This document shows, in pieces, positions 16,552 to 25,256 of a DNA stretch of 64,000 nt. A program made the translations under genes and the position numbers. The stretch is from the NCBI GenBank assembly GCA_951812715.1, contig OX638323.1:868001-932000 (forward strand), given 5' to 3'. The notes beneath the pieces were generated by a model. That model did not search any database, was not told where the DNA came from, and was given only the letters and a program-made list of their open reading frames with translations. How positions within the stretch are numbered: position 1 is the stretch's first letter; every line of letters begins with the position of its first letter. The DNA is from an uncultured Pseudohongiella sp. (GTDB lineage: Bacteria > Pseudomonadota > Gammaproteobacteria > Pseudomonadales > Pseudohongiellaceae).

Positions 16552-17934
16552 TTACCGCGCTTGCGACAGGCGCGCGGCGATGGCTTCGCGGTCGATCTCA
16601 CGGCCGTCGAGAAAGACCTGCTCAATGCTCTGGGTATTGCGGATGTCGTCCAGGGGATTCGCCGACAGCACAACCAGGCTCGCGCTATAGCCTGGCGCAA
16701 GCACACCGAGATCGTCCAGATCGTAGTGCCGCGCCGCGGCGCTCGTGCCGGCGATCAGCGCCTGCATCGGCGTCATGCCGAGTCTGACATAGATCTCGAG
16801 TTCCCGATGTCCGCTATAACCAAAGGGGTGTCCCGGCAAGGGTCCGGCGTCGGTGCCGAGCACGATGTCGACGCCGGCATCGAGCAGCCGCGAAAGACTT
16901 GCGCTCAGCCTCGCTTCGTTACTGGCGTCGCGCGTGACGCTTGCCTGCCGTCCACTATCCGGGCCAGCCAGCGCATTCGCGGATTCAGCCGGCATCGCCG
17001 CCCGCAGAAAAGGATCGTCGCCAATCGCCTCGCGGCGCAATTCCGCAAGACCCAGATTGGGAATGACAAAGGCCCCGGCCCGAGCGGTCTGTTCAGCGAT
17101 TTCCGCGGTAAGCGCCTCACCCAATCTACCATGCAGGAAGCCGGCCGCACCGGCCGCCAGCAGATCCGGCATATCTTCGGCGAATTGCTGATGCACCAGC
17201 ACCTTGACGCCCAGACTCGCGCTTTCCGCCATCAGGGGCCGGTACAACTCCGGGGAAAGTTTCGCCTGGCTGCCGCCGCGGTCGTCGACCCAGATCTTGA
17301 TGAAAGGTATGCCCCTTTCCGCAACTTCGCGCGCCTGCGTCGCGGCCTGTTCCGGATCGGTCAGGCTGCGCAGGATGGTCTGCCCGGTGCGCTCCTCGAC
17401 CTCGGCGACTTCAACAAGAAACGTATCGTTCGGTCCCTGCCCTTCCGGACCCATGCCCGCGCCGAACAGGAACCGCGCGGCGTCCGGATATTCCTCGCCT
17501 TGCCCGCGCTGGAATTCCAGCGCCATGTCGTCAGGGTCCGAACCCGCCGAAAATGCGGCGGCGAAACCGTACCAGGCATATTGTTCGAGGCTGTCGCGCA
17601 AAGTTTCGGGATGGTAATTATGCCCTCCCCAGTCATGCCTGCCCTGATAACCGAGATGAGCATGACCGTCGATCAGTGCCGGAATGATGGTCTTGCCGTT
17701 ACCGTCGATTAGACGAGCGCCCTCCGGCGCCTCGATCGCACCTGCCGTCACCGCGCTGATCGCGCCCTCTGCAATAAGCAGCGACCCGTTCTCGATTACC
17801 GACCCATCTCCGATCACAAGCCGCGCATTACCGATCAGCACGGTATCCCGCGCAAACGCGGAACCGGCAATCAACAGCAAGCCCGCAGCCAGAACCGACA
17901 GCTTGGCAGGTATCGAAAACACTGAATTCGGCAT
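16552..17934 (-). CDS. Exported amidohydrolase-family enzyme
   Basis: Metal-dependent hydrolase of the amidohydrolase superfamily (imidazolonepropionase/prolidase-like group), exported by a signal peptide (LSVLAAGLLLIAGSAFA). About 460 aa from ATG 17934, with GGGGAC as ribosome-binding site; the frame is open to 17964. The metal site is visible as IDGHAHLGYQG (HxH), a Lys segment FIKIWVDDRGG, VLVHQQF, and the late Asp in LGTDAGPLPGHPFG. The product could be a dipeptidase, amidase or related hydrolase. It follows the ThuA-like gene by about 40 bases and likely shares its transcript. Confidence 0.87.
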   Translation of the reverse strand: MPNSVFSIPAKLSVLAAGLLLIAGSAFARDTVLIGNARLVIGDGSVIENGSLLIAEGAISAVTAGAIEAPEGARLIDGNGKTIIPALIDGHAHLGYQGRHDWGGHNYHPETLRDSLEQYAWYGFAAAFSAGSDPDDMALEFQRGQGEEYPDAARFLFGAGMGPEGQGPNDTFLVEVAEVEERTGQTILRSLTDPEQAATQAREVAERGIPFIKIWVDDRGGSQAKLSPELYRPLMAESASLGVKVLVHQQFAEDMPDLLAAGAAGFLHGRLGEALTAEIAEQTARAGAFVIPNLGLAELRREAIGDDPFLRAAMPAESANALAGPDSGRQASVTRDASNEARLSASLSRLLDAGVDIVLGTDAGPLPGHPFGYSGHRELEIYVRLGMTPMQALIAGTSAAARHYDLDDLGVLAPGYSASLVVLSANPLDDIRNTQSIEQVFLDGREIDREAIAARLSQAR

Positions 17935-17976
17935 GGGTGTCCCCTTTTGTATACCCTTGGGCATATTGATCGCGGC

Positions 17977-18771
17977 CTACCGCGATGGATATCGCGGTGA
18001 AACAAGATTCGGCGTCTGTTCATACTTGCCGCGGCTGGCCCAAAGTATGCCGCGCCGCAGTAGCTGCAACGCTTCGGGAATCTCGTATACATCGGGTTTG
18101 TGGCCCAGCGATGTGTAGAAGACGCGACCCTCGCCGTATTTTCGTTTCCAGGCCACGGGTATGACCGCGTCCTTGATCCAATAGTCATGGTCGCCGTTGA
18201 AAGTAGTCGTCGCCAGGACTTTGTTGTTGGGATCGACGTGCATGTAGTACTGCTCCGAAACGACGTCGAAATCAGCTAGACCTTGGGTAACCGGATCTTC
18301 GTGATCCGTGATGTTGACGCGATAGGAAACGCCATCATTACCGGGATGTTCGACCCACTGGCCGCCGATCATGTATTCGTAACGCTGGGCCAGCCGGAAG
18401 GAATCGCCGAGCCCGCCGTGCCAACCGGCGATTCCCATACCGTTTTCGACCGCCGCGAGCAGACCGTTGAGCTGTTCACCGGTAATCGCGCCCATGGTCC
18501 AGATCTGCACGACCAGGTCGATGCCGTTCATGAATTCGGCGTCGGCGTATGGCTCCAGGGAATCAGAAACTATCACCTCGAATCCCTGATCCCGCAGCCA
18601 GGGAACCAGCAGGTCGCGGTAGGCTTCCGGCTCGTGTCCTTCCCAACCGCCATGAGTGAACAGCACGCGGCCGGGTCCCTCCGCCCCAAATGCCGGCAAG
18701 GTGACGGTGGCAACGAAGAGAAATACCGCCACCCGGAACATCAGGGCAATGGAAGAATATGCTGCATTCAC
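17977..18771 (-). CDS. Exported ThuA-domain protein
   Basis: A 264-aa protein with signal peptide (VAVFLFVATVTLPAFGA) and a ThuA-like glutamine-amidotransferase-fold domain: RVLFTHGGWEGHEP at the start, GIAGWHGGLGDSF near the middle (the family's GxxxxH), VSEQYYMHVD, and the typical VAWKRKYGEGRVFYTSLGH. ThuA-family proteins act in sugar metabolism (trehalose utilisation) and often occur with Gfo/Idh enzymes or heme proteins; none is adjacent. It is the first gene of a leftward pair with the amidohydrolase. Confidence 0.88.
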   Translation of the reverse strand: MNAAYSSIALMFRVAVFLFVATVTLPAFGAEGPGRVLFTHGGWEGHEPEAYRDLLVPWLRDQGFEVIVSDSLEPYADAEFMNGIDLVVQIWTMGAITGEQLNGLLAAVENGMGIAGWHGGLGDSFRLAQRYEYMIGGQWVEHPGNDGVSYRVNITDHEDPVTQGLADFDVVSEQYYMHVDPNNKVLATTTFNGDHDYWIKDAVIPVAWKRKYGEGRVFYTSLGHKPDVYEIPEALQLLRRGILWASRGKYEQTPNLVSPRYPSR

Positions 18772-19258
18772 TGGCAGATTCCTTTAGTTCATAGCGTAAT
18801 GGGTTCGAGGTTGAATCCGCCCGCCGAATCGCTCATTCCCGATGCTCTTCGAATCTTTGACGACGCTGACGAATAATGGACTACTACAAGCGGGAGAGGC
18901 AATGCTTAAGAGCTTGCCGACGGCCGCGCCGCTTTGTACTCTGCAACGCCGGGCGCCTTGATCGGATACCGAATCGACGAAGACCCGTGGCAACTTAACA
19001 CAGGCCCGGTCGAACTCCATCCGGGCCGCACGCTCGAAGCGAAGCCCGCGATCGCGGCGAACCCTTCTTCCAGGCCCCCATCGTCGGCCAGGACAGCAAC
19101 AGCGGCGACAATTAACGAAGCAAATCGTCCCGCCCCGTAGCTGGCCATTGGCATAGATTGGAATTCAGAATTGTTCGGGATCGCAGGACGTAAGGGTCCG
19201 CGAGGGGGAAGGAATAGGTGTCCCATCGTAGTATTTCCCTACGAAGAGCCGGCAGGAT
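18772..19258. other. 487-base region with no supported gene
   Basis: Short open frames exist on both strands (for example leftward 19226-18906 and rightward 18934-19140), but none has a recognisable motif, a convincing ribosome-binding site or family resemblance. The leftward stretch near 19140-18980 includes a hydrophobic segment (FASLIVAAVAVLA) that could be a leftover signal peptide. Probably promoter DNA for the ThuA operon plus decayed sequence. Confidence 0.4.
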
Positions 19259-19606
19259 TCAATTCAGGCTGTAAACGATTTTCAGGGCTGCATCGATTTT
19301 TTCCAGATCGGCTTCCGCGAGTGTGCCCCGGATACGAACCAGCCTCTGGCGGAGGTCCACTGGCCGGGTTTGCAGACAGTCCGCGACTGAACGCTTGTTG
19401 CAGCCATTGGAAGCCGTCGGGAAAATCTCCTCGTTTGTGATGATGCGAGCCTTTTTGTGCTCCAGGCCGCAACCGGAATCACGGGTACGCGCGCATTGTA
19501 TTGGTTATTCGTCACGATCACGCAGAGGCGTACCTTAACCGGTCTCGAACCCTCTGAACGGGTTGAGATCGACATCGACAACTATGCCCCTTGACGTGTA
19601 AAGCAC
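19259..19606 (-). pseudogene. MazF/PemK-type toxin, broken by two frameshifts
   Basis: Reading leftward from GTG 19606, frame one gives SRGIVVDVDLNPFRGFE, the MazF opening (RGxIxxVDLNPxxGxE). Frame two continues SRPVKVRLCVIVTNNQYNARVPVIPVAAWS, the RP.vIVSN..N conserved core. Frame three gives NEEIFPTASNGCNKRSVADCLQTRPVDLRQRLVRIRGTLAEADLEKIDAALKIVYSLN, the full MazF C-terminus. All parts of a ~110-aa toxin are present in order, so the damage is two small indels near codons 17 and 48. No MazE antitoxin frame is visible upstream. A sequencing error is less likely to cause two shifts. Confidence 0.8.
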
Positions 19607-19680
19607 AGATTCCGGTATACAAGCGCCAGGGCTGCCATCCCCGGCATTGGTTTTTCGATGGGTGTTCCCTGGCCGGCGAA

Positions 19681-20091
19681 TCAGTCGCCCATCCAGCTTT
19701 CATGTCTCAGTCCGTCGACCTGGGAGAAATGCCGGACATTGTTCGTCACGAGCGTCGCATCGAGGGTGAGCGCGTGAGACGCGATCATCGCGTCGGTAAA
19801 TCCTATGGGCCTGCCCCTGGCGAGGAGGGCGGTCTGGACGCGAGCGAAGGTGTCCGCTTGTTCGCCGCGCCAGTCGGCTATGGAGTCGATGCGTTCGCAG
19901 AAGCTGTCTATTCGCTTGTGAAACTTCGCTGATCCGGCCCGCTCGGCGCCGAAGCGCAGTTCCTGGTAGGTAATGACCGAAATGCACAGGTCATGGCCTT
20001 CCACCGATTTTTCATGCAGGACCGACAGCAGTGAACCCGCCTGTTCGCGCATGACATAACTGCAGATGTCCGTATCGAGCATGAAGATCAT
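19681..20091 (-). CDS. vapC: VapC-like PIN-domain toxin
   Basis: PIN-fold Mg-dependent ribonuclease toxin of 136 aa. The acidic catalytic residues are visible: MLDTDICSY (first Asp), SVITYQELRFGA (Glu), GFTDAMIASHAL (Asp), and the tail TLVTNNVRHFSQVDGL with the family's TNN.(R/K)HF. It overlaps the vapB stop by 4 bases (ATGA), the standard vapBC arrangement. In characterised systems VapC cleaves initiator tRNA or rRNA; the target here is unknown. Apparently intact. Confidence 0.92.
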   Translation of the reverse strand: MIFMLDTDICSYVMREQAGSLLSVLHEKSVEGHDLCISVITYQELRFGAERAGSAKFHKRIDSFCERIDSIADWRGEQADTFARVQTALLARGRPIGFTDAMIASHALTLDATLVTNNVRHFSQVDGLRHESWMGD

Positions 20092-20330
20092 TCGAAACCG
20101 GTCCGGTCTGGGTCCATAGCGAAGATATCCGGCCGGTTTTTCATGAGATTTTCACCGACTGGGTCGGAGTCGTCATTGAGTGATAACCAACTCTTCCGCA
20201 CAGGTTCCAAAATGAGCTTGTCGCCTTCCCGGCTTACCGTCAGCTCTTTAACGCCATCGAACGAAAACGCCTTCGGAATGCGCACCGCCTGACTGCGGCC
20301 GTTCATGAATAGTTTCGCGGTCTGGGACAT
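20088..20330 (-). CDS. vapB: VapB-like AbrB-fold antitoxin
   Basis: An 80-residue antitoxin whose N-terminus has the SpoVT/AbrB swapped-hairpin signature (AKLFMNGRSQAVRIPKAFSFDGVKELTVSREGDKLIL). Its C-terminus (WLSLNDDSDPVGENLMKNRPD) should wrap the toxin. The frame is open to an ATG at 20360, but ATG 20330 is preferred because the palindromic operator at 20344-20366 would otherwise be inside the coding region. First gene of the vapBC operon. Confidence 0.9.
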   Translation of the reverse strand: MSQTAKLFMNGRSQAVRIPKAFSFDGVKELTVSREGDKLILEPVRKSWLSLNDDSDPVGENLMKNRPDIFAMDPDRTGFE

Positions 20331-20343
20331 TTGCGATCTCAAG

Positions 20344-20366
20344 TGGTATATGACAAGCATATACCA
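20344..20366. promoter_or_regulatory. Palindromic operator of vapBC
   Basis: TGGTATATG-ACAAG-CATATACCA: perfect 9-bp arms with a 5-base spacer, 14 bases upstream of the vapB start. This fits autorepression by the VapBC complex. Confidence 0.8.
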
Positions 20367-20402
20367 TCATTCGACTTGTCACAATCCCGGCCGAATCCAA
20401 AG

Positions 20403-20493
20403 CAAATCCAAAGGACACCCACCCCGCAAATCCAAAGGACACCCACCCCGAACCCAAGGGACACCCACCCCGAACCCAAGGGACACCCACCCC
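20403..20493. repeat. Four tandem 21-24 bp repeats with GGACACCCACCCC core
   Basis: Units at 20403-20426, 20427-20450, 20451-20472 and 20473-20493. The first two are identical (CAAATCCAAAGGACACCC...), and so are the last two (AACCCAAGGGACACCC...). All share GGACACCCACCCC. They lie just upstream of a truncated transposase and have no unique spacers, so they are not a CRISPR array. They may be end sequences recognised by the transposase family. Confidence 0.85.
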
Positions 20494-20572
20494 AAAATTT
20501 CCCTGGATCTGGCATTCCAGAGAGTCTTGACCATACCTGCCTGCAAGGACCCGAAAGGCCTGCAGGCAGAGC

Positions 20573-21001
20573 ATGACCCGGCCCCGCTCACAAATCGTCT
20601 CGCTGGCGGAGACACCCTGCTACCATTGCATTTCCAGGTTTGTCCGGCGGGCCTTCCCCTGTGGCGAAGACCGGTATTCCGGCAATAATTTCGATCACCG
20701 CAAGCCCTGGCTGGCGGACCGGTTGGCGCTGCTCGGCGAGATTCTTGCTATCGATATCGCCGCCTACGCGGTCATGAGCAGTCATCGCCATTTGGTTTTG
20801 CACTTTGACAAGTCTCGTGCTCGAACCTGGGGCCGGGATGAAGTCATCCACCGCTGGGTGTGTCTGTACAAGGGCGATCCGCTGGTGCATTGCTATTTGC
20901 GCGGGGAACCCAATCGCCTCGCCCGCGGTCGGGAATTCACGGTTCAACAAGACCCGGCGCTTGTTGCCGGCTTGCCTTATCCCGTACACTGCGGCACGTG
21001 A
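20573..21001 (+). mobile_element. Truncated IS200-like / REP-associated Y1 transposase
   Basis: The 142-aa frame matches the N-terminal part of Y1 (HUH) transposases: YHCISRFVRRAFPCGED, NFDHRKPWLADRLALLGEILAIDIAAYAVMSSHRHLVLHFDKSRA and VIHRWVCLYKGDPL. The HUH metal motif, normally NHYHLVLH, reads SHRHLVLH, with Arg in the middle position. The tyrosine-bearing and C-terminal parts of a ~300-aa enzyme are missing: the frame ends at 21001, exactly at the ATG of the Fo synthase gene. Probably inactive. Confidence 0.78.
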
Positions 21002-23412
21002 TGATTTCCGAATCGGAAGCGCTGCAACTCGCGGAAAGCCGCGACACCCCCGCACTGGCCGCCAGGGCGCGAAAAATTCGCGAACGGAACCATGCCGGGA
21101 TCGTTACCTATTCGCGCAAGGTCTTCATCCCCCTGACCCATCTCTGCCGCGACGTCTGCCACTATTGCACCTTCGCCACCGTGCCGCGCAAGGTGAAAGC
21201 GCCCTATCTGAGCGTGGACGACGTTCTGGCGATTTGCGAACAAGGCGTCGAACTCGGTTGCCAGGAGGCGCTATTCACTTTGGGCGAAAAACCCGAATTG
21301 CGCTATAAGGCCGCGCGGGAAGCCCTGGCGGAACTGGGCTTCGAAAGCACCGTGCACTATCTGGCTGAAGTAGCCGGCATCGTGCTCAAGAAGACCGGCC
21401 TGCTACCCCATATCAACGCCGGCAACATGACCGAACAGGAAATCGCCATGCTGCGGCCCGTCAGCGCTTCCATGGGCATCATGCTTGAATCCGCCTCGCC
21501 GCGCCTGTGCGAACCTGGCATGCCGCATTACGGTTCTCCCGACAAGATACCCGCGGTGCGCCTCGAAACCATGGAACTCGCCGGGCAGGCGGCTGTACCG
21601 TTCACGACTGGCATCCTGATCGGCATCGGCGAGACCCGCCGCGAACGCATCGAATCGCTGCTGGCGATTAGAGCGGTGCACGAGCGCCATGGCCATATCC
21701 AGGAAGTCATAATTCAGAACTTTCGCGCCAAACCCGACACCAGGATGGCCCGGGCGCCCGAACCCGATCTCGAAGAACTTATCTGGACCATCGCCGTGGC
21801 GCGCCTGATCTTCGGACCCGAAATGAGTATCCAGGCGCCGCCGAATCTCAGTCCCGGCGCACTCGGGCAACTTATCGCCGCCGGCATCAACGACTGGGGC
21901 GGCGTGTCGCCGCTAACGCCGGATCATGTCAATCCGGAGGCGCCCTGGCCGCATCTCGACGAACTCGCCGTGCAGACCCGGAGCGCCGGCGCTTTTCTTG
22001 AGCAGCGCCTCACGATCTATCCCGAATACCTGCGCCGCCCCGAAATCTGGCTCGACGAGAACGTGCGGCCCGCGGTTCTCAGACACGCCGAAGCGGATGG
22101 ATTCGCCAAGCGCGACCATTGGTCTTCCGGGTATCCCGGCAACGTGCCCGAACTGGAACCTGCCCTGTTGAACGAGCGGCCGAAACCCGATGCGGTTGCC
22201 GCGGAAATCCGCGAAATCGTCGAACACTGCGTCGAAGGCCGGGAACCGACCAGGCAGCAGGTCGCCCGCCTGTTCCGCGCGCGCGGCCCCGACTTCTCTC
22301 ACGTCATGCAAAGCGCCGACGTATTGCGGGAGGAAGTCGCGGGAGACGACGTCAGTTATGTCGTTAACCGCAATATCAATTACACCAATGTGTGCTATTT
22401 CCGCTGCCAGTTCTGCGCCTTTTCCAAGGGCAAGATGAGTGAAAACCTGCGCGGCCGCCCTTATGACATTTCCGCGCGGGAACTCGCGCGCCGCGCGCGG
22501 GAAGCCTGGCTGCGGGGCGCGAGCGAAGTCTGCATGCAAGGCGGCATTCATCCGGATTACACCGGGCATACTTATCTCGACATTCTGAAAACCGTGCGCG
22601 CTGCGGCGCCTCACATCCATATCCACGCATTTTCGCCGCTGGAAGTCTGGCAAGGCGCCGAAACGCTGGGCATCGAACTGAAAGATTTTCTCCGGGAACT
22701 GAAGTCGGCGGGCCTCGGCACTTTACCCGGCACCGCCGCGGAGATCCTGCACGACGATGTCAGGCGAATCATCTGCGCCGACAAGATCAATACCGGGCAA
22801 TGGCTGGAGGTAATGGACACGGCCCATGAGATTGGCCTGCGCAGCACCGCCACCATTATGTTCGGACATGTCGATACGCCGGAACATTGGGCCGCGCATC
22901 TGCTGGCAGTCCGCGAACTGCAACAGCGCACCGGCGGTTTTACCGAGTTCGTGCCCCTGCCCTATGTCGCCCAGGAAGCGCCGATGTATCTCAAGGGCCG
23001 CTCCCGCGCTGGACCGAGTTTCCGCGAAGCCCTGCTCATGCATGCCGTGCCGCGGCTGGTTCTAAACGGGCTTATCGCCAACATTCAGGCATCCTGGGTC
23101 AAAATGGGCCGCGAAGGCGTATTGTTGGCCCTGGCGGCCGGCGCCAATGATCTCGGCGGCAGCTTGATGAACGAAAGCATCACTCGCGCGGCCGGGGCCG
23201 AACACGGTCAGGAATGGCCGCCATCGGCAATCGAGAGCGCCATCCGGGAAACAGGCCGGAAGCCTCGCATGCGCACAACTTTGTACGCGGACGCCGAGCC
23301 GGAACAGGCGCGCCGGGCATTCGCCGCACCCGAACTGCAAGCCGTTACGCTCGACCCCGCGGGCCGCAAGCAGCGCATCAAGAGTCTGGACGCCGTAGCC
23401 GGAGCAGCATGA
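21001..23412 (+). CDS. fbiC: FbiC-type bifunctional Fo synthase (CofG-CofH fusion)
   Basis: Makes 7,8-didemethyl-8-hydroxy-5-deazariboflavin (Fo), the chromophore of coenzyme F420, from tyrosine and the flavin precursor 5-amino-6-ribitylaminouracil. The 803-aa protein contains two radical-SAM halves. The N-terminal CofG half has PLTHLCRDVCHYCTF, with CxxxCxxC near residues 49-56. The C-terminal CofH half has NVCYFRCQFCAFSKGK, with CxxxCxxC near 465-472, and SEVCMQGGIHPDYTG. The fusion order is that of actinobacterial FbiC. ATG 21001 is used (GTG 20998 possible; frame open to 20860); no clear ribosome-binding site. No cofC/D/E or F420-dependent enzyme is recognisable nearby. Confidence 0.94.
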   Translation: MISESEALQLAESRDTPALAARARKIRERNHAGIVTYSRKVFIPLTHLCRDVCHYCTFATVPRKVKAPYLSVDDVLAICEQGVELGCQEALFTLGEKPELRYKAAREALAELGFESTVHYLAEVAGIVLKKTGLLPHINAGNMTEQEIAMLRPVSASMGIMLESASPRLCEPGMPHYGSPDKIPAVRLETMELAGQAAVPFTTGILIGIGETRRERIESLLAIRAVHERHGHIQEVIIQNFRAKPDTRMARAPEPDLEELIWTIAVARLIFGPEMSIQAPPNLSPGALGQLIAAGINDWGGVSPLTPDHVNPEAPWPHLDELAVQTRSAGAFLEQRLTIYPEYLRRPEIWLDENVRPAVLRHAEADGFAKRDHWSSGYPGNVPELEPALLNERPKPDAVAAEIREIVEHCVEGREPTRQQVARLFRARGPDFSHVMQSADVLREEVAGDDVSYVVNRNINYTNVCYFRCQFCAFSKGKMSENLRGRPYDISARELARRAREAWLRGASEVCMQGGIHPDYTGHTYLDILKTVRAAAPHIHIHAFSPLEVWQGAETLGIELKDFLRELKSAGLGTLPGTAAEILHDDVRRIICADKINTGQWLEVMDTAHEIGLRSTATIMFGHVDTPEHWAAHLLAVRELQQRTGGFTEFVPLPYVAQEAPMYLKGRSRAGPSFREALLMHAVPRLVLNGLIANIQASWVKMGREGVLLALAAGANDLGGSLMNESITRAAGAEHGQEWPPSAIESAIRETGRKPRMRTTLYADAEPEQARRAFAAPELQAVTLDPAGRKQRIKSLDAVAGAA

Positions 23413-23419
23413 CAGGGAC

Positions 23420-24307
23420 ATGAGAATAGCCGTTACAGGAGCGAACAGCAGCGTCGGCCTGCGTCTGCTGGAGCAGGCGGCCGATGCCGGCATATCCGTC
23501 AATGCCGGCGTGCGCTCGGAAAGCGCCTTGCAGCGCCTGCCATCCCACCCACTGATTTCGCCGCGGATCGTTTCCTACCGGGACCCGGCAAGTCTGGACG
23601 CCCTACTGCAAGATTGCGACAGCGTAGTCCATCTGGCCGGAATTCTGATTCCAGGACGGAATACCAGCTATCGGGAAGCCAACGTGGAGGCTGCCGCCAG
23701 TGTGACGGAAAGCGCCCGGCGCCTCGCCCTGCGGTCGCTGGTTTTCATCAGTGTGCTGGGCGCCTCGCCGGACAGCGCCAATCCGTATTTCCGCTCCAAG
23801 GGCGAAGCCGAACAAATCGTGGCCGGCGCGAGCCCAGCCGCGGTCATTATCCGCACGCCCATATTGCTCGGCCCCGGCAGCGCCGGCTCGGCCGCTTTGC
23901 TCGCCAGCGTGAATCGAGGCAAGGCAAGTCTGCTTGGTGGCGGCAACTATGTGTTGCAGCCGCTCGATGTGGACGATCTATGCGCGGCCATGGTTTCCGC
24001 CTGCCACCGGCCCGCTCCCGGCACCTATGAACTGGCCGGGCCGGAACGAATTTCCTATCGGGATCTGGTGCGGCGTACCGCGGAAACGCTTGACCGGCCA
24101 GTGCGGTTCCACGCCGTGCCCATCTGGCTTGCCCGGCTTGGCGCGGGCATTGGCAGCCGCTTGCGCGGCGGCGGCATCACCCCGGCAGTGATCGATGTGA
24201 TTACGGCGGACGAGGCCGTAAGCGCTAATGCCGATGTGGCGCTTGGCATAGAATTGACGCCTTTGCGCGAAACCCTGGCAAAGCTTCCGGAGGCCCAGCC
24301 GACATGA
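23420..24307 (+). CDS. NAD(P)-binding epimerase-like protein (NDUFA9/SDR-e family)
   Basis: Extended short-chain dehydrogenase-like protein of 295 aa. The nucleotide-binding loop is MRIAVTGANSSVGLRLLE, followed by VVHLAG and FISVLGASPDSANPYFRSKGEAEQIV (YxxxK replaced by YFRSKGEAE, as in atypical NDUFA9-like members). It then has PLDVDDLCAAM and the GTYELAGPERISYRDLV signature. Such proteins bind NAD(P) but are often not classical epimerases. It starts 7 bases after fbiC and overlaps the next gene by 4, so it belongs to the same transcript. Confidence 0.85.
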   Translation: MRIAVTGANSSVGLRLLEQAADAGISVNAGVRSESALQRLPSHPLISPRIVSYRDPASLDALLQDCDSVVHLAGILIPGRNTSYREANVEAAASVTESARRLALRSLVFISVLGASPDSANPYFRSKGEAEQIVAGASPAAVIIRTPILLGPGSAGSAALLASVNRGKASLLGGGNYVLQPLDVDDLCAAMVSACHRPAPGTYELAGPERISYRDLVRRTAETLDRPVRFHAVPIWLARLGAGIGSRLRGGGITPAVIDVITADEAVSANADVALGIELTPLRETLAKLPEAQPT

Positions 24308-25254
24308 CGGAATCCCAGCAATCCAGAACCGGCGGCCGTATCGGACGCATCGTCTTCCTGCTCATTACCATTGGCTGTTTCACTTATCTGTATTTCCGTC
24401 TGGCCGGCGCCGCGGCGCGGGAAGGACTTTCGCTGGCTGACTACATGGCCGGCGTCTTCGCCAATGTGAGTTGGGGCGCCTGGCTGTTGCTGATGGTGGC
24501 CTACTCGCTGTTCTATTTCGCCATCGACACCCTGGTGGTGTCGCGGGCGCTGAACTGGTTCACCGGCAAGATCAACTACCGGGACATTCTCCCGGTCCGG
24601 GCCAGCGCCTATATCATCTCTATTTTCAACGAACAGATCGGCAAGGGCGCCATGGCCTACTATCTGAATCGGCGCCACCAGGTGCCCGGCTGGGAAGTGG
24701 GCTCGGTGATGCTGTTTATCATGTTCTGCGAGCTCTTCTACCTGTTGATCTGGGCCACTATCGGTTACGGTTTCGGCAGCGAAGGACTGCCTGACGTTTT
24801 CAGCTTGATCCCGTACATCGCCGTTTTCGGCGGCTTGTTCTGGCTGCTGTGGCTGGCGTATTTCAAGGGTTCGCTACTGCCCGGTCTCAAACTGCGCGAA
24901 CGCCGCGTTCTGCATGCGTTCAAGCTGGCCGGCGCCCGGCACTATCTGTATTTTTTCCTGCTGCGATCCCCCGCCTTGCTGGGGGCGGCAGTGGTGTATA
25001 CCGTGGCGTTGAACCTGTTCGGCGTCGATGCCTCCTTTATGATGCTGCTGCCCTATTTGCCGGTGATCTTTTTCGCGGCCACCGTGCCAACGCCCATGCG
25101 CGCCGCGGCCATTACTTTCTGGGTCATCCTGTTTCCCGAAAACGAAGGGCAAATGGCGGCGTTCGGACTGGTGCAACACAATTTCTTCATTTTGTTCAAC
25201 GCGGTCATAGGCCTGGTTTTCTGGCGCAAGGCGCAACACGACCTGTTCGATTGA
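24304..25254 (+). CDS. Multi-pass membrane protein, possibly LPG-synthase-TM (UPF0104) like
   Basis: A 316-aa integral membrane protein with about eight hydrophobic helices. The distribution, with ASAYIISIFNEQIGKGAMAYYLNRRH in a re-entrant position and LPYLPVIFFAATVPTPMRAAAITF near the end, resembles the transmembrane domain of lysylphosphatidylglycerol synthases/flippases, but I am not certain. It overlaps the preceding gene by 4 bases and is followed 2 bases later by a CDP-alcohol phosphatidyltransferase, which favours a role in membrane lipid assembly or transport. Confidence 0.65.
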   Translation: MTESQQSRTGGRIGRIVFLLITIGCFTYLYFRLAGAAAREGLSLADYMAGVFANVSWGAWLLLMVAYSLFYFAIDTLVVSRALNWFTGKINYRDILPVRASAYIISIFNEQIGKGAMAYYLNRRHQVPGWEVGSVMLFIMFCELFYLLIWATIGYGFGSEGLPDVFSLIPYIAVFGGLFWLLWLAYFKGSLLPGLKLRERRVLHAFKLAGARHYLYFFLLRSPALLGAAVVYTVALNLFGVDASFMMLLPYLPVIFFAATVPTPMRAAAITFWVILFPENEGQMAAFGLVQHNFFILFNAVIGLVFWRKAQHDLFD

Positions 25255-25256
25255 AT

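Noticed and set aside
18906..19226. Leftward 106-codon frame in the gap before mazF
   Set aside because: No motif, no ribosome-binding site, and composition typical of chance frames; only a short hydrophobic stretch hints at a decayed signal peptide.
20403..20493. Possible CRISPR array
   Set aside because: The units are directly abutting 21-24 bp repeats with no unique spacers and no cas genes nearby.
21913..22653. Leftward open frame inside fbiC
   Set aside because: Antisense shadow of the CofG-CofH coding sequence without recognisable motifs.
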